Shown here: positions 1 through 5,532 of the stretch, piece after piece | How positions within the stretch are numbered: the stretch's first letter is position 1 | Layout of the letters: each line of letters begins with the position of its first letter | Assembly (NCBI GenBank): GCA_945787305.1 | Contig: CALZIH010000186.1 | Location: 1 to 6,015, forward strand | DNA from: an uncultured Desulfobulbaceae bacterium | GTDB taxonomy: Bacteria > Desulfobacterota > Desulfobulbia > Desulfobulbales > Desulfobulbaceae | Direction: 5' to 3' | DNA length: 6,015 nt | Notes under the pieces: generated by a model | The model's database searches: none | What the model was told of the DNA's origin: nothing | What the model saw: the letters and a program-made list of their open reading frames with translations, nothing else | Program-made: the position numbers and the translations under genes

Positions 1-75
1 ATTTTACAAAATATAGGGAGAATAATTGAACTGAAAGGTGCAATACTAAATTTGCATTTCGTGATTTAAAGTCAA

Positions 76-101
76 CATAGCTATATTTTATACGTAACAA
101 A
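76..101 (+). repeat. Left inverted end repeat of the recombinase element
   Basis: CATAG at 76-80, an 8-nt unmatched middle, then TATACGTAACAAA at 89-101. The reverse complement of 2355-2380 has the same CATAG and the same 13-mer at exactly the same 8-nt distance. Similarity continues outward less well: TTAAAGTCA here against TAAATGTCA on the other side, with a 4-nt spacing difference. The pattern of short conserved blocks around a variable core resembles a tyrosine recombinase site or element end. It lies just upstream of the recombinase promoter, so it could also be an operator. Confidence 0.55.
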
Positions 102-117
102 ATAAACCCCGATTATA

Positions 118-126
118 TGGTATAAT
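118..126 (+). promoter_or_regulatory. Extended -10 promoter of the recombinase genes
   Basis: TGGTATAAT is a perfect extended -10 element (TGn plus TATAAT). No good -35 box is found 17 nt upstream (CAAAAT at 98-103, inside and beside the left end repeat), which is usual when the extended -10 is strong. Transcription would start near 133, giving a leader of about 40 nt before the first recombinase. Confidence 0.6.
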
Positions 127-162
127 CTGGTCACCAAGGTCCTGTTTTTTCTACAAAAGAAA

Positions 163-180
163 AAGGAGGTCACCATGACC
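163..180 (+). promoter_or_regulatory. Shine-Dalgarno sequence overlapping a palindrome at the start codon
   Basis: AAGGAGGT (163-170) is a full-length Shine-Dalgarno sequence placed 4 nt before the ATG at 175, and it fixes the start. It overlaps GGTCA-CCA-TGACC (168-180), a 5+5 palindrome centred on the start codon. The block GGTCACCA also occurs at 129-136, directly after the -10 box. The repeated block at the transcription and translation starts could be an operator or a translational control site; this is inference. Confidence 0.5.
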
Positions 181-1374
181 GGACAAAGCGGTATACTTCA
201 ACATTATTATCCTGGTGAATGGGGTACTGTCGGACAACGGAGAGGCTGGTCCACTCCTTTATCATGTTTAGATCAACTAACACCAACCTCCAACTCCACT
301 CATCACCAATCATCTTTTTCCCCAATCGCGAGAGCACTTGTCGATCAGCCTCCCGATAAAAAACGTAAGGCTGTTGATAGTTTTTCTAAACGACTTACCG
401 ACACAAGGCTGCACGGTGCATCGTTAGCCGTTGAATATCTTCGTGACAAATACAGCAGGAATCTCGCCCTAGGGACTATTACACAAGCCGGTTATGTTGC
501 CCTATCCTTCCTGTCATTTCTCAATAACAACAGTACTCATATTTTCAAGCTAACCCGTCGTGATATCATCGCTTTTGTAGAGCACGAACAGGATCGTGGG
601 ATGTCGGTCAATACGGTCAGATCCCATTTGAGAGCGGTTTATACATTTGTTACTTTCCTGGTTGAACGAAAAACTCTACCTCCATCGATTCTCCACAAAA
701 AAATCCGTCTTCCATCTCCAGAAACATTGCCTCGGGCCATTCCACCTGAAGATATAAAGGCCCTGCTTTCCGTAATCGAAACTGTTCGTGACCGCACCCT
801 AATACTGCTTTTGCTGAGAACAGGTATGAGAATAGGTGAACTGCTGCATGTTAAAGTTCCAGATATAATCTTGCCGGAAAGAAAAATTCTCCTCTACCAG
901 GGAAGTAAAAACTACCTGGGACGGGTAGTTTACTTCAGCCAAGACGCCGAAGCCGCCTTGAAAGAATGGCTGATGAATAGAAATGTGAACAAAGAATATC
1001 TTTTCTACAGCCCTTCCAGAGACACACTCAGTTATGCAGGGGCGAGGAAAATGATGAAAAAACGCCTGGAGCAAGCAGGGTTATCCCACAAGGGCTTTTG
1101 TCTCCACAACTTGCGTCATACCTTTGCCACGGATATGCTCAATGCCGGCTTACGAATTGAGATTCTGCAACAGATCCTTGGCCATCAATCAATTGATATC
1201 ACAATGCATTATGCCAAACTGTCGGATAGAACACGCGAGAATGAATATTTCAAGGCAATGACCGTTATAGAACAGGGAGAGAATCATGCATCTTACCCAG
1301 TCAGTTCTCAATTACAGGCAGTATTTGAAGAGAAGAAATTATTCTCCTCACACCGTAAAAAATTATCTGCATAG
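175..1374 (+). CDS. Tyrosine recombinase (phage integrase family), first of two
   Basis: A site-specific DNA recombinase of 399 residues that would cut and rejoin DNA through a covalent 3'-phosphotyrosine. Residues about 80-170 form the N-terminal SAM-like core-binding domain; the catalytic domain runs from about 185 to 350. Visible active-site residues are R219 (GMRIGEL), probable K245 in the beta-hairpin, H311 and R314 (HNLRH), H337 (GHQS) and nucleophile Y346 (MHYAKL). The set is complete, so activity is expected. The first 75 residues are unusual: rich in Ser, Thr, Pro, His and Gln and unlike the rest. The start is set by the perfect Shine-Dalgarno sequence. The last 29 residues are encoded in DNA that also encodes the second recombinase, and this tail looks like an overprinted extension rather than part of the fold. 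It is closer to XerC/D-like integrases than to integron IntI, as no IntI-specific insertion is seen. Confidence 0.93.
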   Translation: MTGQSGILQHYYPGEWGTVGQRRGWSTPLSCLDQLTPTSNSTHHQSSFSPIARALVDQPPDKKRKAVDSFSKRLTDTRLHGASLAVEYLRDKYSRNLALGTITQAGYVALSFLSFLNNNSTHIFKLTRRDIIAFVEHEQDRGMSVNTVRSHLRAVYTFVTFLVERKTLPPSILHKKIRLPSPETLPRAIPPEDIKALLSVIETVRDRTLILLLLRTGMRIGELLHVKVPDIILPERKILLYQGSKNYLGRVVYFSQDAEAALKEWLMNRNVNKEYLFYSPSRDTLSYAGARKMMKKRLEQAGLSHKGFCLHNLRHTFATDMLNAGLRIEILQQILGHQSIDITMHYAKLSDRTRENEYFKAMTVIEQGENHASYPVSSQLQAVFEEKKLFSSHRKKLSA

Positions 1375-2173
1375 GCTGCAGCGGTTTCTTTTATGGCTTG
1401 CTCTTCCTGTTGAATCAGTGAGGAGTGAGGATGTGAAAAGGTATATCGATTTCCTCCTTGAAAAACGATTGTCGCCACAAACTATCAACGGGCACCTAAT
1501 TGTTATTCGTGGGTTCTACGGTTATCTTAAAGATGAAGAGGAGAGACCATTGAACAATCCTGCAAGCAAGATTACTGCGTTAAGACTCTCTAAGCCACTC
1601 CCCCGACATCTTCGAGATGGCGACGTTTCGGTCTTTTTTGCAGCTATCACAAAACGTCGGGATATGGCCATGTTTATGTTGATGCTGCGCTGTGGTCTCA
1701 GGGTTGAGGAGATAGCCCATCTCACCATTGATGCCATTGATTATCGTCGGAGCCAAATTATGATCCGCTGCGGTAAAGGGGCAAAAGACAGGGTCGTCTA
1801 CATCAGCAACGATGCAGCCGATGCATTGGCAGCGTATTTACGAAAAAGACCTAATGCTAGAGAACAGAAGATATTTTTGGTTGAAAAAGGTCTCCATAAA
1901 GGTAAGCCGATATCAGTGCGTGGAGTACAGAAACGCATTGAATATTACTCTAAAAAAAGTGGGATCTCCGTATCTTGTCATCAACTTCGGCATACCATGG
2001 CAACGCAACTGCTCAATGCCGATGCCGCCCTGGTCACGATTCAGGATCTGCTCGGCCACACACAAATCAAAACAACTATGCGTTACTGCAAACTCTCTAA
2101 TATGAAGGCGCAGCGTGATTATTACAGGGCCATCGCGAGAGTAATGGATAAGGTTGGAGTCAATGCCAATTAG
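1286..2173 (+). CDS. Tyrosine recombinase (XerC/D-like), second of two
   Basis: A 295-residue tyrosine recombinase, close to the length of XerC/XerD. The core-binding domain starts almost at residue 1 (SVLNYRQYLKRRNYSPHTV, about 6-24), which supports this start despite the 89-nt overlap with the upstream gene; GGGAGA 5 nt before the ATG is the ribosome site. Catalytic residues are R139 (CGLRVEE), K164 or K167 (GKGAKDR), H232 and R235 (CHQLRH), H258 (GHTQ) and Y267 (MRYCKL), so the set is complete. It lies in the +1 frame relative to the first gene, so expression is probably translationally coupled. The two proteins are clearly different in sequence and may act as a heteromeric pair as XerC and XerD do, each taking one half-site; that division of labour is inference. 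Confidence 0.93.
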   Translation: MHLTQSVLNYRQYLKRRNYSPHTVKNYLHRLQRFLLWLALPVESVRSEDVKRYIDFLLEKRLSPQTINGHLIVIRGFYGYLKDEEERPLNNPASKITALRLSKPLPRHLRDGDVSVFFAAITKRRDMAMFMLMLRCGLRVEEIAHLTIDAIDYRRSQIMIRCGKGAKDRVVYISNDAADALAAYLRKRPNAREQKIFLVEKGLHKGKPISVRGVQKRIEYYSKKSGISVSCHQLRHTMATQLLNADAALVTIQDLLGHTQIKTTMRYCKLSNMKAQRDYYRAIARVMDKVGVNAN

Positions 2174-2196
2174 AGCATGAGGTGTTAACCCGTTCC

Positions 2197-2259
2197 GTCA
2201 AGAAACGGTTGCTCCGACGAGCAAGAAGTAGGGGCCCATTCTCGCAACCGTTTCTTGAC
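2197..2259. repeat. Perfect 16-bp inverted repeat with 31-nt loop after the recombinases
   Basis: The arms 2197-2212 (GTCAAGAAACGGTTGC) and 2244-2259 are exact reverse complements with 31 nt between them. The repeat begins 24 nt after the stop codon of the second recombinase. No T-run follows on either strand, so it is not a standard intrinsic terminator. A competing hairpin is possible: AACCCGTT at 2187-2194 can pair with AACGGTT inside the left arm with one bulge. Candidate roles are a recombinase binding site pair, a folded single-strand recombination substrate, or an mRNA 3' end structure. It does not fit an integron attC site, since the RYYYAAC/GTTRRRY ends are lacking. Confidence 0.8.
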
Positions 2260-2429
2260 TGCACTCCCATCTGGGAAAAAAGGGCTTGACTTTCAGGAAT
2301 TAAACACGCAAATTAACGACATATAACAATCCAATATAAAAAGAGAAAACAGGATTTGTTACGTATACCTATATTCTATGATATCTGACATTTACCATGG
2401 ATTGAAAGTATGTTGAATTTGACCTGTGA
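2260..2429. other. AT-rich non-coding stretch at the right end of the element
   Basis: No credible coding frame is seen. It contains a second CTTGACT (2284-2290) repeating the one at 2254-2260, a small CCCA-TC-TGGG hairpin (2266-2275), and the right inverted end at 2355-2380. Composition is strongly AT-rich until about 2457, where a coding remnant begins. Confidence 0.5.
2355..2380 (-). repeat. Right inverted end repeat of the recombinase element
   Basis: TTTGTTACGTATA (2355-2367) plus CTATG (2376-2380) are the exact reverse complement of the two conserved blocks at 89-101 and 76-80, with the same 8-nt gap between them. The middle 8 nt do not match. Further out, TGACATTTA (2386-2394) loosely matches the complement of the sequence outside the left end. 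Identity at both blocks and at equal spacing makes chance less likely, though the region is AT-rich. Confidence 0.55.
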
Positions 2430-2696
2430 ATTACGAAGCAACTATATGATATTTCAAGGCCTGACCCTGGGCGTGCCAGTGCCGAGAAAGCAAAACAGGA
2501 CTATTGGCCGGACGTAAAAGCCTGGCTGACTGACAGTGTCCACGGTGCAGAGCGGATTGCCGCCTTAGCCTCTTTTATTGAAACCGCCGGTGAAAAAGCA
2601 TGGTCCTCCTGGCTAAACCCTGGTGTGAGTCCTCGGATCAACCTTTCCAGGTATCGTCAGTTGGTTGATTTCTTACTGGGGGTATCGTTGAATTAA
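2430..2696 (+). pseudogene. C-terminal fragment of an unrecognised protein
   Basis: An open frame with no ATG, GTG or TTG start near its beginning ends at the TAA at 2694. From about codon 11 it has clear protein character and normal coding composition: a Trp-rich helical stretch with DYWPDVKAWL, then AERIAALASFIE, AWSSWLNPG and SPRINLSRYRQLVDFLLG at the end. An in-frame TGA lies just upstream at 2427, in AT-rich DNA that looks unlike coding sequence. I do not recognise the family. It reads as the last 80 or so residues of a larger protein whose front was lost, possibly when the adjacent recombinase element arrived. Nothing in residues 1-75 of the window looks like its missing front. Confidence 0.5.
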
Positions 2697-2745
2697 TTCG
2701 TCAGGGCAGCCTTCGCTCTTTATTCGTTTGGCAGGTTGAACCGGG

Positions 2746-3069
2746 TTATCTCGTGACCTGTATCTCCTCTTCTTGATCCTGCTCCCATGCTCCCATTGCC
2801 GGGCGAAACATGTGCCAGGGAAAGAGGGTGTTGGATGTAATCGTTACCGTTCCCAGAGTAACATCTGCTTGGGCGCTTTGTGTATTATCACCCAAAAAAA
2901 GAAAATTTGACAAAGTATAAGGGGAGGCATTGAAAGCAGAATAATCCTTGATCTCTCCACTCAGGATCTTCGTTTTATTCTGGTAGAAAATATAGGTGTC
3001 GTTGCCAAGGACGACTCTGTAATCAATCAGTCCGGCGGTCGTATCGAAGGTTGCGTTTTGACCGTTTTC
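2746..3069 (-). pseudogene. C-terminal fragment of an exported beta-sandwich-like protein
   Basis: An in-frame stretch of 107 codons with no start codon near its front, ending at the TAA at 2746. The sequence alternates like beta strands: AGLIDYRVVLGNDTYIFYQ, then KILSGEIKDYSAF and NFLFLGDNTQSAQADVTLG. This resembles the late part of lectin-like or choice-of-anchor domains in exported, surface-sorted bacterial proteins; that family link is from memory and moderate. No sorting signal remains: the last 25 residues (Trp, Met, then acidic) look unlike the domain and may come from a frameshift. It directly follows the amber stop of the radical SAM gene and is in the same frame, but the two products have no obvious functional connection. 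Most likely a decayed, 5'-truncated gene. Confidence 0.5.
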
Positions 3070-3945
3070 CTACCATGGAGACGTCTGAAGCACCTCTTGG
3101 CCGGCAACCGGATGATGGGTTATTGCATGATTAACCTTCTGGAGAAAATACTCCCTGAATGATGGCAACATTCCTTTTAAGGTCTCAATATTGTTGCTAT
3201 GATCTCCCCAGTACAACATGTCGAAGTCTTCAAGGTTTTCCAGCAGGTATTTCTCCTCCTCGAGAATCTGCAGTGGAGTTGCCTGAATGAATTCACCGGA
3301 CACAACCTGTTTCTTCAGAATGGTTCCCGGCTGGATCGTCAGCGCCATGGGAGCCAGTTCTTCAGGCTGTAGAATGTTGAGCAGTTTTGTTGTTTCCACA
3401 ATATGCTCTCTTGATCGCTTCCTTCCGCCAATCCCGAAGATAATCGAGATAAGCACTTCAATACCGGCTGCTTTGGCATGTGCCATGCCCTTTTTGGCCT
3501 GCTCACGAGTCAACCCCTTCTTGATATTCTCCAACGTCACAACATCGCCGGACTCAAGACCTGTATACACCTTGTCCAGTCCCGCGTCTTTCAGTTGCTT
3601 CAGTTCTTCAACGGATTTGCGTCTGAGGTCATTCAATCCGGCATAGGCTGATATTTTATCACATTCCGGGAAGGTGGAAGTCACTTTATGTAATACTTTT
3701 AATAGAAAATCGGTTTTCAACGCCAAGACATTGCCGTCAATGAGAAAGAGTGACCGAATGTGGCGAAGATAATTTCTCGCATCATCGATATCCTTGAATA
3801 TATCTTCAATATCCCTGATACGGAACCTTTTCTCCCTGAACATATCACAGAAAGTGCATTTGTTATGGGTGCAGCCAATGGTCGTCTGTATGAGAAAACT
3901 GTCTGCCTCCATCCAGGGACGATATACTTTTCCTTCGTAATTCAT
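3070..3945 (-). CDS. Radical SAM protein
   Basis: A 291-residue protein that should bind a [4Fe-4S] cluster and use S-adenosylmethionine to generate a radical; the substrate is unknown. The cluster motif GCTHNKCTFCDM gives C25, C30 and C33, spaced CX4CX2C rather than the usual CX3CX2C. LFLIDGNVLALKT (about 66-78) and YTGLESGD (127-134) are the typical following strands of the partial TIM barrel, and LISIIFGIGG (165-174) fits the later barrel. No cobalamin-binding, TRAM or SPASM domain is visible, so it is a stand-alone core enzyme. The ATG at 3945 follows AAAGAGA with 5 nt spacing and lies 18 nt after the stop of the dehydrogenase gene, so the two are cotranscribed. The stop is TAG, and the frame then stays open for 107 more codons of unrelated remnant. 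Oxygen-sensitive chemistry fits an anaerobic host. Confidence 0.88.
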   Translation of the reverse strand: MNYEGKVYRPWMEADSFLIQTTIGCTHNKCTFCDMFREKRFRIRDIEDIFKDIDDARNYLRHIRSLFLIDGNVLALKTDFLLKVLHKVTSTFPECDKISAYAGLNDLRRKSVEELKQLKDAGLDKVYTGLESGDVVTLENIKKGLTREQAKKGMAHAKAAGIEVLISIIFGIGGRKRSREHIVETTKLLNILQPEELAPMALTIQPGTILKKQVVSGEFIQATPLQILEEEKYLLENLEDFDMLYWGDHSNNIETLKGMLPSFREYFLQKVNHAITHHPVAGQEVLQTSPW

Positions 3946-3963
3946 AGTGATCTCTTTGGATTG

Positions 3964-4776
3964 TTATTGTATGGTTTGGGCCAGGATCGTCTCGATAACA
4001 CGTACAATTTCTTTGCATTTCTGAAGATTGAGTGCATCAGGATGCGGGTTGGTAAACTGTCCAATATCGTTATCGAAATACTGACCGGATGCGTCAGCGA
4101 ATTCATCTGACAGCGAAGCCCTGCAAAGAATTTCAGCTCCTATGCGAAGATCGCTGCCGTTCGCCCCGTACGCCTGCTTCACCATCTTTGAACCGAGCAT
4201 GGATCTTGGATTCACAGCAATAATTGCCGGGCCGCTCTGCCCTAAAGAGAGTGCCAGGTCACGGGACCACATTGTCAGGGCCAGCTTGCTCTGCGCATAG
4301 GCCGTCCCGGCTGAGGCCAGCTTGTGCTTTCCGAGCAGAGCGTCCGGATCAACCGGTGCCTGGGCGGCCGAAGAGAGGTTGATTACTCGTCCGGAAGGAT
4401 CCATCAATGGCAGCAGCTTACGGGTCAGCAGATACGGTGCAATGGTATTCACAGCAAACCGTACATCAAGCCCCGCATCGGTAACAGTTTCTGATACCAC
4501 AAAGACACCGGCATTGTTGATGAGAACGTCGAGTTTTTTGTTTGTGTCGGCGACAGCCGTGGCAAGATCTACCACATCAGACATGCGCGACAAGTCGGCG
4601 ACATAGGTCTTAAATCGTTCACTACCGGCCAGGCCGGATAGCTCTTTTGCAACACTTTCCAGTTTTGATCGGTTTCGTCCGTGCAACAGGACATTATGGC
4701 CCATCGAAACCAGCATTTTCGCAGTTTCAAGCCCGATACCGTCTGTAGCTCCTGTAATTAGAATTGTTTTTTGCAT
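3964..4776 (-). CDS. Short-chain dehydrogenase/reductase (SDR)
   Basis: A 270-residue NAD(P)-dependent oxidoreductase of the classical SDR fold, cytosolic. Cofactor motif TGATDGIG at 8-15; R34-N35-R36 after the second strand suggests NADP preference. NNAG at 87-90, N110, S135/S136 and Y160-x3-K164 make up the expected catalytic set. The spacing from Ser to Tyr is about 24 residues, longer than in typical FabG-like enzymes and as found in retinol dehydrogenase/WWOX-like SDRs. The usual PG after the active site is replaced by NPRSML (189-194). AAGGAG 8 nt before the ATG supports the start. It is the first gene of an operon with the radical SAM protein. The substrate cannot be read from sequence; a carbonyl or alcohol group on a lipid-like or xenobiotic compound is plausible. 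Confidence 0.92.
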   Translation of the reverse strand: MQKTILITGATDGIGLETAKMLVSMGHNVLLHGRNRSKLESVAKELSGLAGSERFKTYVADLSRMSDVVDLATAVADTNKKLDVLINNAGVFVVSETVTDAGLDVRFAVNTIAPYLLTRKLLPLMDPSGRVINLSSAAQAPVDPDALLGKHKLASAGTAYAQSKLALTMWSRDLALSLGQSGPAIIAVNPRSMLGSKMVKQAYGANGSDLRIGAEILCRASLSDEFADASGQYFDNDIGQFTNPHPDALNLQKCKEIVRVIETILAQTIQ

Positions 4777-4800
4777 TGCTTAGTCTCCTTGTCCTGGACT

Positions 4801-4827
4801 CTCCAACCGTTACGGGAACTGTCGGAG
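4801..4827 (-). promoter_or_regulatory. Imperfect hairpin in the leader of the SDR operon
   Basis: Read on the - strand, CTCCGACAGTT and AACGGTTGGAG pair as an 11-bp stem with one G-U and one mismatch around the loop CCCGT. It lies 24 nt before the start codon of the dehydrogenase, inside the predicted leader. It could be an operator or an RNA structure. No U-run follows, so it is not a terminator. Confidence 0.4.
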
Positions 4828-4889
4828 ATTTCTCAGGTGTCTTTTTCTTTCCTGATACCGCGACCTGTGCCGGGAAATTCGCCGGGTTA

Positions 4890-4918
4890 TTTATCCTGCA
4901 TGGGATACCACTGTTCAA
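4890..4918 (-). promoter_or_regulatory. Predicted promoter of the SDR-radical SAM operon
   Basis: On the - strand TTGAAC (4918-4913) and GATAAA (4895-4890) are separated by 17 nt, a sigma-70 type arrangement with moderate matches. Transcription would begin near 4883 and give a leader of about 107 nt that contains the hairpin at 4801-4827. It lies in the gap between the dehydrogenase and the crotonase remnant. Confidence 0.4.
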
Positions 4919-4927
4919 AACTTCCCA

Positions 4928-5293
4928 TTAGTTAATTTCCTGAACATCCATTACCAGCTTGTTCCAGTTGCGTTGGTTTTCCATATCATGTTCCATGCCT
5001 TTTTCATCAGCGATGGTGAATCGCTTGATGGCGGGAGTCTTGCTGGTTGCTTGATAGAGCCAGTATGCTTCTGCCTTGAGAGCTTCATTAATCGGCTTGT
5101 CGATGGATTCATATACCGCTTGCTTGCAGGCGTTGATGGATTCCGCCGGGAACTTGGCAATACGCTTGGCCAATGTGTTGACATATTCACCAACTTCATC
5201 TGGATCAAGCGCCTTATTGATTGTGCCATATGCTTCAGTTTCGTCCGCATTGATTTGTGTTGGTGAATTCAGATGCCAACCTTTTTCTCTATG
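4928..5293 (-). pseudogene. Enoyl-CoA hydratase/isomerase C-terminal fragment
   Basis: The open frame runs from after a TAA at 5296 to the TAA at 4928 and has no suitable start. From about position 5260 it reads as the last part of a crotonase-family protein: ADETEAYGTINKAL, then LAKRIAKFPAESINACKQAV, a helix with EALKAEAYWLYQAT, and ENQRNWNKLVMDVQ at the end. This is the familiar C-terminal helical region of enoyl-CoA hydratases. The front half, with the oxyanion-hole residues and the glutamates, is absent, so no enzyme can be made. The first dozen codons of the open frame do not look homologous and overlap another remnant. A TTG at 5173 could be read as a start but would give only an 81-residue tail. 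Probably a deletion relic, formerly of the same - strand gene group. Confidence 0.7.
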
Positions 5294-5385
5294 TTAATTT
5301 GGACAAGTCCATTCTTGCCGATGACCTTTCTACTTTCCAGTTGAACGTAAGCTTTTTTGGTTGTTTCCTTTGCCAGAACCTGCAT
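5269..5385 (-). pseudogene. Probable MDR (zinc-type) oxidoreductase C-terminal fragment
   Basis: A 38-codon frame from the ATG at 5385 to the TGA at 5269. It contains KKAYVQLESRKVIGKNGLVQ (about 10-29), which resembles the C-terminal end of medium-chain dehydrogenase/quinone oxidoreductase proteins, where a helix ending in LES is followed by GK and a last beta strand. The match is short and made from memory, so it is tentative. It is preceded by T7 and G5 runs when read on the - strand, places where frameshifts are common. It overlaps the front of the crotonase remnant by 25 nt in a different frame. MDR quinone reductases are frequent targets of neighbouring HxlR regulators, which fits the divergent gene here. 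Confidence 0.35.
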
Positions 5386-5451
5386 CCCCCAAAAAAACTG
5401 TTACTGTTACGTTCTGCTTTTTCCTGTAGAGCATTTCGTTTGACTGGTTTA

Positions 5452-5479
5452 AATATAAAGGGTAATATGAATAATTCAA
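5452..5479 (-). promoter_or_regulatory. Predicted - strand promoter facing the decayed genes
   Basis: On the - strand TTGAAT (5479-5474) and TATATT (5457-5452) are 16 nt apart, a fair sigma-70 promoter. It would transcribe the MDR and crotonase remnants and lies 20 nt from the palindrome at 5500-5519, so the regulator could control both directions. Confidence 0.4.
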
Positions 5480-5499
5480 GTAGGCAAAAAAAAATGCCG

Positions 5500-5519
5500 T
5501 AGTATCAAAAAACATACTA
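5500..5519. promoter_or_regulatory. Palindromic operator for the HxlR-type regulator
   Basis: TAGTAT (5500-5505) and ATACTA (5514-5519) are exact inverted arms with an 8-nt A-rich spacer, 13 nt before the HxlR start codon. HxlR-family dimers such as YodB bind AT-rich palindromes with TACTAT/ATAGTA-like arms, so autoregulation is likely. A second inverted pair with an 8-nt spacer, GGCA-A8-TGCC, lies next to it at 5483-5498. Confidence 0.55.
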
Positions 5520-5532
5520 ATGTGGAAAATAA

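Larger units (their letters stand above)
76..2380. mobile_element. Putative two-recombinase mobile element
   Basis: Two overlapping tyrosine recombinase genes are bracketed by inverted sequences at 76-101 and 2355-2380, and a 16-bp perfect inverted repeat sits just after the second gene. The intergenic DNA at both ends is AT-rich, and composition changes to ordinary coding DNA at about 2457. Recombinase-only elements with overlapping tyrosine recombinase genes between inverted ends are known as RIT (recombinase in trio) elements, but these carry three genes. Here only two are present and no third recombinase frame follows. I see no clear target-site duplication. The exact ends, mobility and relationship to RIT elements are inference; the repeats and genes are seen directly. 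Confidence 0.5.

Noticed and set aside
359..373. DKKRKA in the first recombinase, like a nuclear localisation signal
   Set aside because: The context is bacterial with Shine-Dalgarno sequences; a short basic run near a DNA-binding domain is expected by chance.
2197..2259. Reading the 16-bp inverted repeat as an integron attC site or intrinsic terminator
   Set aside because: No RYYYAAC/GTTRRRY ends and neither recombinase looks like IntI; no T-run follows on either strand.
2266..2281. CCCATCTGGG followed by an A-run as a terminator
   Set aside because: On the + strand the run is A, and on the - strand the U-run precedes the stem, so neither orientation gives a terminator.
2908..2913. Exact TTGACA as a -35 box on the + strand
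   Set aside because: No -10 box at 16-18 nt, and it lies inside the - strand coding remnant.
4727..4918. A 63-codon - strand frame upstream of the dehydrogenase
   Set aside because: Basic, low-similarity composition; it overlaps the true dehydrogenase start and covers its predicted leader and hairpin.
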